Shown in pieces: positions 1-5,365 of a DNA stretch of 6,838 bases; position 1 is the first letter of the stretch, and each line of letters opens with the position of its first letter. Source of the stretch: Chloroflexota bacterium. GTDB taxonomy: Bacteria; Chloroflexota; UBA6077. The stretch spans positions 1-6,838 of the forward strand of contig JAJYNT010000467.1 of NCBI GenBank assembly GCA_021786215.1. The letters run 5' to 3'. Under the pieces are notes generated by a model. The model was not told the origin of the DNA. It did no database searches and worked only from the letters and a program-made list of their open reading frames with translations. The position numbers were made by a program, and so were the translations under genes.

Positions 1-32
1 CGTAGTGCGGCGACACAATGGTTCTGACCAGT

Positions 33-158
33 GTCATCCTGAGTATCCCAGGGTTCCGGGAACCCTGTGCGAAGCACAGAAACTTGAAGTTTCTGAACAG
101 CGATAGCGAAGGATCTCCTCGGCGGAATGTGGAGATGCTTCGCTTCGCTCAGCATGAC
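33..158. repeat. Composite inverted-repeat element (MITE/REP-like)
   Basis: The ends are near-perfect inverted repeats: gtcatcctgag (33-43) against ctcagcatgac (148-158), 10 of 11 positions pairing. Inside are consecutive small hairpins: agggttcc/ggaaccct (50-57/59-66), ctgtgc/gcacag (65-70/74-79) and agaaact/agtttct (78-84/88-94). A longer stem, 106-118 with 131-143, pairs 12 of 13 positions. No protein is supported here. Terminal inverted repeats around nested hairpins resemble a non-coding mobile or palindromic repeat. From memory, similar 'cttcgctcag...atgac' sequences are dispersed between genes in Chloroflexota and other environmental genomes; that part is not tested here. Confidence 0.65.
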
Positions 159-172
159 AGTAACCATCACCT

Positions 173-208
173 TCACTGTGTCGAAGCACTAGTACTCCGG
201 CACAGTGA
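173..208. repeat. Short inverted repeat (8-bp stem)
   Basis: tcactgtg (173-180) pairs perfectly with cacagtga (201-208) across a 20-nt spacer that itself contains the palindromes actagt and agtact. It lies between the composite repeat and the long perfect palindrome, so the whole non-coding stretch upstream of the receiver-domain gene is structured. No function can be assigned. Confidence 0.45.
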
Positions 209-215
209 TTAGATA

Positions 216-268
216 CGTAGCAACTGTCTTGGATGTCAAGGGTCTTGACATCCAAGACAGTTGCTACG
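216..268. repeat. Perfect 25-bp inverted repeat, 3-nt loop
   Basis: The arm at 216-240 is exactly the reverse complement of 244-268, with only ggt (241-243) between them. There are no mismatches in 25 pairs. Transcribed on either strand it would form a very stable hairpin. No T-run follows on either strand, so a classical intrinsic terminator is not supported. It sits about 70 bp upstream of the receiver-domain start and could be an RNA-level barrier, a cruciform or protein-binding site, or the scar of an inverted duplication. Confidence 0.85.
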
Positions 269-339
269 CTTCAAAGCCATTGTGGTTGAGTATTAACCTA
301 CCTGATGCCGGAAAGAAACTGAGATGAGGGAACGGGAGC

Positions 340-711
340 ATGGAGCAACGCATTCGACTGCTGATTGCGGATGACCAACCCCGATCTCGAGACGGACTCC
401 GGGCGCTGCTCGCTACCTGCTCCGCGGTGGAGGTGGTTGGTGAGGCCGCCAACGGAGAGGAGGCCCTGCTGTTGATGGAGGATCGGCGGCCGACCGTGGT
501 GTTGATGGACGCTCGGATGCCGGTTCTGGATGGGATGCAAGCCACGCGACTGATCAAGAGTAGCTGGCCGGAGGTGCGGATCGTCGTGTTGACCATGTAC
601 TCCGATTACAGGGAGATCGCCCTGGCCGCCGGCGCCGATGCCTTTCTGGTGAAAGGCTGCCAGCCCGAGGAGTTGTTCGGGGCGATTGCCGGTGATAAAG
701 AACCGGCATGA
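340..711 (+). CDS. Stand-alone response-regulator receiver domain (NarL/FixJ type)
   Basis: The 123-residue protein is a single CheY-like receiver (REC) domain. Visible hallmarks are the acidic pair D11-D12 after the first hydrophobic strand, the phospho-acceptor D57 in VVLMDARMP, the switch T85 in IVVLTMY, and the conserved K105 in FLVKG. The VLMDARMPVLDG pattern is typical of NarL/FixJ regulators, but the LuxR-type helix-turn-helix output domain usual in that family is absent. The protein stops just after the last receiver helix, and nothing resembling an HTH follows in any frame. The ATG at 340 is preceded by a purine-rich gagggaacgggag. It could be a phospho-relay or protein-binding regulator, or a truncated NarL protein. 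No histidine kinase is in the window, so the partner is unknown. Upstream DNA is dense in hairpins, and a convergent permease relic lies downstream. Confidence 0.85.
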   Translation: MEQRIRLLIADDQPRSRDGLRALLATCSAVEVVGEAANGEEALLLMEDRRPTVVLMDARMPVLDGMQATRLIKSSWPEVRIVVLTMYSDYREIALAAGADAFLVKGCQPEELFGAIAGDKEPA

Positions 712-781
712 GGTTCGGTCTACCCGACGTGTTGGAGAGAGCATGGTCACTTGCGAGCCATGATCTGACCACTTGGCATCA

Positions 782-1084
782 CTACCCCGGCACCACCATC
801 CAGATCCCGGCCACGGCGAGGAGCGTTCCGGTCACGATCCGCGAGTTCATCCGCTCATGCAGAAGGGATATCGAGATCGGCAGGGCGAAGAGGGGGGTGG
901 TGGATGCGAGGACCGAGGCCTTTGCTGCTCCGGCGAGACTCACCGCCATCACGTACAGCAGAGCGGAGGCACTGTTGAGTACCCCGGCCATCACGACGAG
1001 GCCGAAGGCACGCCGGTCCAGCCCCACGGGCAGCCTTGCCCCAAAGGTTCGGGCCTTAACGACGAAGAGGGATATGGAAGCCAT
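782..1084 (-). pseudogene. C-terminal fragment of an EamA/DMT-family permease
   Basis: The 100 residues match the last third of an EamA (drug/metabolite transporter) protein. Hydrophobic helices lie at about 27-50, 53-75 and 82-98. The helix-loop signature near the end of EamA repeats is present: STTPLFALPISISLLHERMN, then a Gly-containing last helix (TGTLLAVAGIWMVV). Full DMT proteins have about 10 helices and 280-300 residues, so roughly two thirds is missing. A TAG codon stands directly before the ATG, and no N-terminal half appears upstream in any frame, which indicates a relic rather than an intact gene. A four-TMS SMR-like mini-transporter is the alternative, but the SMR sequence pattern is not evident. 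It converges on the receiver-domain gene. Confidence 0.7.
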
Positions 1085-1351
1085 CTAGATCACCAATCAC
1101 CGGATCTCCTCTGCCTCCGCATCGCGGTCCAACTTGCCCTCGAAGCTACCGTTCGGGCACGACGGTCCATGATAGCAGGTTCAGACCTGCCTGGTGCGCC
1201 CTTTGCAGAGAACGAAGCTGTTTCGGGGCCGGTTGCATGCGCCGTTTGGCACGAGCGGTGGCGACGAGAAGAAGCGATTTCCGTGCGAGCCGCGTAGGTA
1301 CGAGGCTTGGGGCTACAGAGTCCTGCCACCTACCGAGAAGAGGAGGACGAG

Positions 1352-1747
1352 ATGCAGTACGATCAGTTCGTTGGACAGGTCCACAACCGGGGGCGGTTTG
1401 CCTCGGACGGCGAGGCCATGCGGGCGATCCATGCCACGCTGGAGACCTTGGGCGAGAGGCTATACGGCGGCGAAGCTGAGAACTTGGCGGCCCAGCTGCC
1501 ACCGGAGTTGGGGCACTATCTGAGGGAGCCGGCGGTTAGCGAGAGCTTCAACCTGGATGAGTTCTTCAATCGAGTTTCCATGCGAGAAGCCGTCGATCTC
1601 CCCGTCGCCATCTACCATGCTCGAGTTGTCATGGAGGTGCTGAAGGAGGCTGTGTCGCCGGGTCTCTTGGACAAGGTTCTTGATCAGTTGCCGGAGGAGT
1701 ACGACTCGCTCTTCGTGGGGAGTAAGGGCAAGCTTCCTCAACAGTAG
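1352..1747 (+). CDS. DUF2267 family protein
   Basis: This 131-residue protein is soluble, with no signal peptide or membrane segment. It shows the DUF2267 arrangement of two similar helical units. Each ends in an acidic 'QLP-E' motif: AAQLPPELGHYL near residues 47-58 and LDQLPEEYDSLF near 110-121, both before a Gly/Leu-containing turn. The N-terminal MQYDQFVGQV is also typical. The ATG at 1352 is chosen because gaggaggacga lies just upstream. An in-frame TTG at 1307 would add 15 residues without a good ribosome-binding site. The family's biochemical function is not established; from general knowledge, members often occur beside stress or general regulatory genes. The gene stands alone, converges on the cytochrome operon and ends shortly before a terminator-like hairpin. 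Confidence 0.85.
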   Translation: MQYDQFVGQVHNRGRFASDGEAMRAIHATLETLGERLYGGEAENLAAQLPPELGHYLREPAVSESFNLDEFFNRVSMREAVDLPVAIYHARVVMEVLKEAVSPGLLDKVLDQLPEEYDSLFVGSKGKLPQQ

Positions 1748-1774
1748 GGCGAAACGGGACGATAGAGACGTCAG

Positions 1775-1819
1775 GAAGGGCGGCCGGACATCAACCCCGC
1801 CGCCCTTCGACGGTTTCTT
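1775..1819 (+). terminator. Probable intrinsic terminator of the DUF2267 gene
   Basis: gaagggcggc (1775-1784) pairs perfectly with gccgcccttc (1799-1808). The loop is 14 nt, and gacggtttctt with a short T-rich tract follows. It lies 27 nt after the TAG at 1745-1747. The loop is longer and the U-tract weaker than in an ideal terminator. Confidence 0.6.
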
Positions 1820-1834
1820 GAGCGCCCGTGCGAG

Positions 1835-1949
1835 GGTTGGCCCACGGCACGAACGCTGCTGTGATCGACCGGCAGGCAGCAGTGCAGCCGCAGCGGCGTT
1901 GTGCATGTGGGGCCAACCGGCGCATGCTTCTTGCGCCAATCGGCCCCAC
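1835..1949. repeat. Overlapping, mutually exclusive hairpins between convergent genes
   Basis: Two structures share one arm. A long imperfect inverted repeat joins 1835-1861 (ggttggcccacggcac, then gaacgctgctg) with 1891-1918 (cagcggcgtt, then gtgcatgtggggccaacc). The second half of that arm, gtggggcc (1907-1914), also pairs perfectly with ggccccac (1942-1949), and ggcgca (1919-1924) pairs with tgcgcc (1932-1937). The second hairpin lies about 10 nt past the stop of the minus-strand cytochrome c gene and may terminate or stabilise that transcript, although no U-tract follows it. Confidence 0.55.
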
Positions 1950-1958
1950 GCAAGACGG

Positions 1959-2405
1959 CTACTGTGATGATATGTAGGCCAGGATCGCCTCGGCGTCAGC
2001 CTTGGAGATCCCCAGATTGGGCATCGGCACACCGTACTCCTTCACCAACTGTGCCGCCGTGGGATCGCCGCTCGCGATCACCTTGTCCGGAGCGGTGATA
2101 AAGCCGATCAGCCAGTCGTGTGAACGGGTCTTGGCCACCCCCTTCAGGTCGGGGCCTACCTTCTTGCCGCCGCCGATAGAGTGGCAGCTGGCGCACTTGC
2201 TCTCGAAGAGGGTCTTCCCCTGGGCGACATCTTGTGAGGACGGGGTTGTCACCGTACCACCTTGAGATGTCGTGGTTGCCGCACTCCACGGGCCGGATTC
2301 GGGAAAGGCCTCGGCCTGCCACCGTAAGGTCATGACGGACAGCATGCCGCCGAGGGCGATGGCTCCCACCATCATCCCCAGGCCCAGGGCATGGACAGAT
2401 CTCAT
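1959..2405 (-). CDS. Membrane-anchored class I cytochrome c of the bc complex
   Basis: The 148-residue protein has an uncleaved-looking N-terminal hydrophobic segment (about residues 5-27), a Thr/Ser-rich linker (about 42-58) and one class I cytochrome c domain. The haem-binding motif is CASCH at 71-75, the following GPDLKGV is typical, and the likely sixth haem ligand is M128 in GVPMPNLG. The last helix, ADAEAILAYISS, is the usual C-terminal packing helix. I chose the ATG at 2405 because GGAG lies 8 nt upstream; an in-frame TTG at 2429 would give a 156-residue form but has no better site. It is the last gene of the operon, 70 nt after cytochrome b, so it probably serves as the cytochrome c1-like acceptor of electrons from the Rieske protein or passes them to a terminal oxidase. 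The protein is predicted to face outward from the membrane. Confidence 0.9.
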   Translation of the reverse strand: MRSVHALGLGMMVGAIALGGMLSVMTLRWQAEAFPESGPWSAATTTSQGGTVTTPSSQDVAQGKTLFESKCASCHSIGGGKKVGPDLKGVAKTRSHDWLIGFITAPDKVIASGDPTAAQLVKEYGVPMPNLGISKADAEAILAYISSQ

Positions 2406-2475
2406 GTTGGACGCTCCATCATCGCGCAAGTCTATGTTGCTTCAGTGATGCGCTTCTTCCCTCGGAAGGCTGCTT

Positions 2476-3651
2476 CTACCGGTAGGCTGCATAGGTCAGG
2501 AATCCTATCACCAGGGCCGCGACTACCACTACCAGCATGGCCAGCGGACGCCGTCGAGGGGAGCGCCAGGGCGAACGATCGTAGAGCGGCAGCAGCAAGA
2601 TCAGCAGCAGCGCGAGCGCCGGCAGAACCGCGGCCCCCACCCACTCCAGGTTGCCCGGGAAGTACTTCAACATCTGGAAGAGGAACATGAAGTACCATTC
2701 CGGACGGGGCACGTAGGAGGTGTCCGTGGGGTCCGCCTTGCCCTCCGTCGGCACTCCTAGCGCTACCATGAGCCCGATCACCACCAGAAGCACCACAGCC
2801 GCGACGAGGGCATCCTCCACTATGATGTCTGGCCAGAAGGGGTGGCCCGCCTTCTTGGCCTGGTCGTAGCGCAGATGGTACTCCTCCTCTTTAGAGAGTG
2901 TGGCTCCGGTGGAGGAACCGCCCATGACGCGCCGAACCCTGGGGGTCACCCTTTCCCACAACCACGGAGGCACGCTCACGCCGTGGTGCACAACCAGGTA
3001 TAGGTGGGCTGCCAGGAGGCCGCCCAACAGTCCGGGGAGCAGCAAGATGTGGAAGGCGTAAAAGCGAGTGAGGGTCAAGGCGCCCAACTGGGTCCCACCT
3101 CGCGCGACCCTCAGTAAGAAATCGCCCAGATACGGGAGCGTGCCTGGAATGTTGGTTCCCACCACCGTGGCCCAGTAAGCCTTCTGATCCCAGGGGAGAA
3201 GGTATCCGGTGAAGGCGAAGGCCAAGGTAGCAAGCAGCAAGCCCACGCCAACCATCCAGGTAAGCTCTCGCGGATACTTGTAGGCACCAAGGGTGAAGAC
3301 TGTCACCATGTGCAGTACTACCAGCACCACCATTACGCTCGCGTTCCAGTGGTGGATACCCCGAACCACCGCGCCGAAGGGCACCTGGTACATGAGGAAC
3401 TGGATGCTATCGTAGGCGTGATCCGGGCTGGGCGAGTAGTAAACCGCCAGGAAGAGACCCGTCGCCGCCTGAAGGATGAAGCAGAACATGCTGGCGAACC
3501 CCAGGGTGTAGAGCCAGCCAACCCCCAGGGGGATCTTTCTGGCGAAGAATGCCTCCCAGATGTTGCCGGCCCCCGATCGATCGCCCAGCCAATCTCGGAC
3601 CCGTGCCACTCGGCCGGTGGAATTCGTTCCTGGCGAAACCGGATCTGTCAT
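2476..3651 (-). CDS. petB: Fused cytochrome b6/subunit IV (PetB-PetD) of a quinol:cytochrome c oxidoreductase
   Basis: The 391-residue integral membrane protein carries the two b haems and the quinol sites of complex III. The b6 part has haem ligand pairs H100/H114 and H201/H216. The second pair has 14 intervening residues, as in cytochrome b6, not the 13 of mitochondrial-type cytochrome b. KYPRELTW (125-132) and GYLLPWDQKAYW are conserved landmarks. The subunit IV part follows in the same chain, with PEWY at 317-320 in the Qo motif and three helices (about 280-299, 338-356, 370-387). Where b6 has the Cys that binds haem ci (YCLGG), this protein has T49 in YTLG, so the extra haem is probably absent. 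The ATG at 3651 is preceded by gaaggaggagg and overlaps the Rieske stop as ATGA. An upstream extension to 3807 lies inside the Rieske gene and is rejected. Confidence 0.95.
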   Translation of the reverse strand: MTDPVSPGTNSTGRVARVRDWLGDRSGAGNIWEAFFARKIPLGVGWLYTLGFASMFCFILQAATGLFLAVYYSPSPDHAYDSIQFLMYQVPFGAVVRGIHHWNASVMVVLVVLHMVTVFTLGAYKYPRELTWMVGVGLLLATLAFAFTGYLLPWDQKAYWATVVGTNIPGTLPYLGDFLLRVARGGTQLGALTLTRFYAFHILLLPGLLGGLLAAHLYLVVHHGVSVPPWLWERVTPRVRRVMGGSSTGATLSKEEEYHLRYDQAKKAGHPFWPDIIVEDALVAAVVLLVVIGLMVALGVPTEGKADPTDTSYVPRPEWYFMFLFQMLKYFPGNLEWVGAAVLPALALLLILLLPLYDRSPWRSPRRRPLAMLVVVVAALVIGFLTYAAYR

Positions 3652-4190
3652 GCCTCCTCCTTCTGAGGGATTCCGAGCCGGAAATCCTCGTACTGGACTA
3701 TCAGATTTCCCTGGTTTAGTTTCCAGCTGAGGGTATCCAGCGGTCGCGGCGGAGGGCCGCCCAGGACCTGTCCCGTTATGGAATAACGTCCTCCGTGGCA
3801 CGGGCAAACGAACTCATTCAGGCTGGGCTGCCAGCTGTAGGCGCATCCCAGGTGAACGCAGCGCCCGTTGAAGACGGTGAAATCGCTCTTTGTGTGCTTG
3901 ACTACCCAAATGCCCTTGGCTTCCTGCTGCTCGATCCAGCCATCTTTGGTGGTGACGGTCACCGTGGCAGCCTTGGGCTGACCGATGGGGAAGTCCGACG
4001 CCGGTCCTGCGGAAACCCAGTTGGGCTGGTGCCCCCGCAGTCCGGGCAGGATCAGTGAACCGACCAAGGGAACGCCAACCGCGGTGGTGATGAAGGCTCC
4101 TACCGCAGCAATGACGTATCCAAGGAAGGTGCGCCGCTCAACCTGCTTTTGAGCGGTCTTTTCCTGCTTTCCAGCAGTATCGCTCTGCAT
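3648..4190 (-). CDS. petC: Rieske [2Fe-2S] iron-sulfur protein of complex III
   Basis: The 180-residue protein passes electrons from quinol at the cytochrome b Qo site to the c-type cytochrome. An N-terminal twin-arginine-like motif (ERRTFLG, residues 18-24) precedes one hydrophobic anchor (about 25-48), the usual uncleaved Tat anchor of Rieske proteins. The cluster ligands are C111 and H113 in CVHLGC, and C129 and H132 in CPCHGG. C116 and C131 are positioned for the stabilising disulfide. The proline loop GPPPRPL is at 145-151. I chose the ATG at 4190 because gggaga lies about 8 nt upstream and the product begins with a normal cytoplasmic tail; an extension to 4256 adds an unlikely leader. 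The stop overlaps the cytochrome b start by 4 nt, implying translational coupling. Confidence 0.95.
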   Translation of the reverse strand: MQSDTAGKQEKTAQKQVERRTFLGYVIAAVGAFITTAVGVPLVGSLILPGLRGHQPNWVSAGPASDFPIGQPKAATVTVTTKDGWIEQQEAKGIWVVKHTKSDFTVFNGRCVHLGCAYSWQPSLNEFVCPCHGGRYSITGQVLGGPPPRPLDTLSWKLNQGNLIVQYEDFRLGIPQKEEA

Positions 4191-4265
4191 AGCGATTCTC
4201 TCCCGATAGCCACAACGTGATGGGAATTGAGCGATGAGTAGTTTGGCCGCGCCCACACCAGTTTC

Positions 4266-4715
4266 TTAGTGGTTTGTTGCGCCGGCCTGGATCCACAAGG
4301 TGATGTTCTGTACCTCCTGGTCGGTCAGCCGCTGCCCGCCATGAGGCATCCTGATTGAGGGATCAGCTGTACCTTTCACCACCGATATCAGGGCGCTGGT
4401 TTCGGGCGACCCCGGCACCACCACCGGTCCGTGTTGGGTGCCCTTCATCACGTTCTCATAGCTGTCCAGACGCAGTCCGTTCTCGGCCTTGGCCGGACCA
4501 TGGCAGCCGATGCAGTGTTCGGTGAAGATTGGCTGAATGTTCTGGCTGTAGTGGCCGGCCCAGACCACCTTGGCCCCGGAAGGTACCGGGGCCAAGGTGG
4601 GAACCGCGGCTTGGACTGTGGCCCCGCGGGTCTGGCACCCGGTCACTGCCGACGCCAACAGGGCCACGGTGACGAGTCCAAGGGCCGTTGCTGTTGCCGC
4701 TTTCCGAGATCTCAT
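4266..4715 (-). CDS. Lipoprotein cytochrome c, planctomycete-type (PSCyt1-like) domain
   Basis: The 149-residue precursor has a positively charged start (MRSRK), a hydrophobic signal and a lipobox VTGC with C27 as the probable lipidated residue. The mature protein should therefore be tethered to the outer face of the membrane. The haem motif CIGCH (68-72) sits in IFTEHCIGCHGPAKAENGLR, closely matching the consensus of planctomycete-type cytochrome c domains (IF...C..CHGP.....GL.L). The probable distal ligand is M123 in IRMPHGGQ, followed by a final helix and WIQAGA. Its role is presumably electron shuttling beside the bc complex; the redox partner cannot be read from sequence. It begins 19 nt after the preceding cytochrome c stop and ends 75 nt before the Rieske start. 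The ribosome-binding site (ggtgggg, about 11 nt upstream) is weak, so an operon context is likely. Confidence 0.85.
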   Translation of the reverse strand: MRSRKAATATALGLVTVALLASAVTGCQTRGATVQAAVPTLAPVPSGAKVVWAGHYSQNIQPIFTEHCIGCHGPAKAENGLRLDSYENVMKGTQHGPVVVPGSPETSALISVVKGTADPSIRMPHGGQRLTDQEVQNITLWIQAGATNH

Positions 4716-4734
4716 TCTACTTATTACCCCACCG

Positions 4735-5058
4735 TTACTTGAGGGATTGAACGTAAGCCACCAGATTGGCCAACTGCTGATCGCTGATCTGGCTGGTGGT
4801 GAAGGCGGGCATTCCACCTCCACCGTTTCGGACCTGAGTCATTATACGTTGGGCAGAGAGGTTCTGTCCCCTCAGCTGCGGCCCCACGCCCGCGTTGCCG
4901 TTGGGATGGCAGGCGTTGCAGTTTTGCTGGAAGACCGCCTGTCCCGCGGCAATGTTTCCTGCTGCCGTGGGCGATGGCGCTGCGGGGACGCAGGCAGATG
5001 CCGTGATCACCGCCGTCATCACCGTGGCCGCCAGCAGCAGAGTGATTCTCTTTTCCAT
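4735..5058 (-). CDS. Small mono-haem cytochrome c (probable lipoprotein)
   Basis: The 107-residue precursor has a Sec signal with a plausible lipobox (ASAC, C23) and one compact class I cytochrome c domain. CNACH is at 47-51, GVGPQLRG at 57-64, the distal ligand is M83 in GGGGMPAF, and a final helix (QLANLVAYVQSLK) closes the fold. This pattern resembles the small cytochrome c domains of c551/c553 type and of caa3 oxidase subunits. The ATG at 5058 is preceded by aggagggag. A longer in-frame open frame to 5334 exists only because it runs through the frameshifted cox3 relic, so I reject it. It is the first intact cytochrome gene of the operon, next to an oxidase relic, and could be an electron donor to an oxidase or an acceptor from the bc complex. 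Confidence 0.88.
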   Translation of the reverse strand: MEKRITLLLAATVMTAVITASACVPAAPSPTAAGNIAAGQAVFQQNCNACHPNGNAGVGPQLRGQNLSAQRIMTQVRNGGGGMPAFTTSQISDQQLANLVAYVQSLK

Positions 5059-5124
5059 TGTCTCCCTCCTGGGTTCCGCGTGAGGGGCCAGGGCTCCGGA
5101 GTTCGTGGCGGTCCGCGAACCCTT

Positions 5125-5250
5125 CCCCTGAATCAGGCAGAGGATGGTGAACAGCACACCCAAACGACGTCGACGAAGTGCCAGTACAGGGCGCTGGCTT
5201 CTACACCGGGGGCAAACCGAAGCAGACAATGGCAAGAAACATGCCGGAGA
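5125..5250 (-). pseudogene. 3' relic of cytochrome c oxidase subunit III (cox3/ctaE)
   Basis: One minus-strand frame at about 5160-5216 reads FAPGVEASALYWHFVDVVW, the hallmark of the last loop and helix of oxidase subunit III (consensus ...GVE.aALYWHFVDVVW). The coding signal then shifts frame at 5155-5156. After WV only 2 nt remain before LFTILCLIQG, which continues the last transmembrane helix, so one nucleotide appears lost. Upstream, a third frame gives GMFLAIVC, which resembles the preceding helix, so a second indel is likely. About the final 40-50 residues can be recognised out of roughly 200. The 5' part is gone, and a 60-bp palindromic element stands where it should continue. No oxidase activity is expected from this fragment. 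A sequencing indel could explain the shift but not the missing 5' part. Confidence 0.72.
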
Positions 5251-5288
5251 GGGGCCATCTTGGCATGGTTCAGGACAGTGGCAACGGT

Positions 5289-5348
5289 TGTAGCGTCGCC
5301 CCTTGTGGGCGACGTGGCTGCCCGTCGGGGACAAGCCCCGACGCTACA
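5289..5348. repeat. 60-bp palindromic element with two nested hairpins
   Basis: The terminal inverted repeats tgtagcgtcg (5289-5298) and cgacgctaca (5339-5348) match over 10 bp. Inside are two 7-bp hairpins: gtcgccc/gggcgac (5295-5301/5307-5313, loop cttgt) and gtcgggg/ccccgac (5324-5330/5336-5342, loop acaag). The two loops are complementary to each other. One half is nearly the reverse complement of the other, but with C and G runs swapped so that each hairpin still pairs. It lies between the cydC 3' end and the cox3 relic. It looks like a small non-autonomous repeat of the REP or MITE class; no encoded transposase is present. Confidence 0.7.
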
Positions 5349-5365
5349 TGCGCCCCACTATTACC

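Noticed and set aside
245..273. TTGACA at 245-250 as a -35 box for the receiver-domain gene
   Set aside because: It lies within the 25-bp palindrome, and no acceptable -10 box is found 16-18 nt downstream.
1097..1187. Minus-strand open stretch ending EGKLDRDAEAEEIR then TGA, as a possible 3' relic of another gene
   Set aside because: About 28 residues with no start codon and no family I recognise; too short to separate from chance.
1175..1190. Small hairpin gcaggt-tcag-acctgc in the spacer before the DUF2267 gene, considered as part of an RNA gene
   Set aside because: Only a 6-bp stem; no tRNA cloverleaf, T-loop or riboswitch features around it.
2476..3807. 443-residue version of cytochrome b
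   Set aside because: The extra 52 residues are read through the Rieske gene in another frame; the ATG at 3651 has an excellent ribosome-binding site and the ATGA overlap.
4735..5334. Extended 199-residue version of the small cytochrome c
   Set aside because: The N-terminal 92 residues are basic, lack a signal, and overlap the frameshifted cox3 relic; the ATG at 5058 has a strong ribosome-binding site and a signal peptide.
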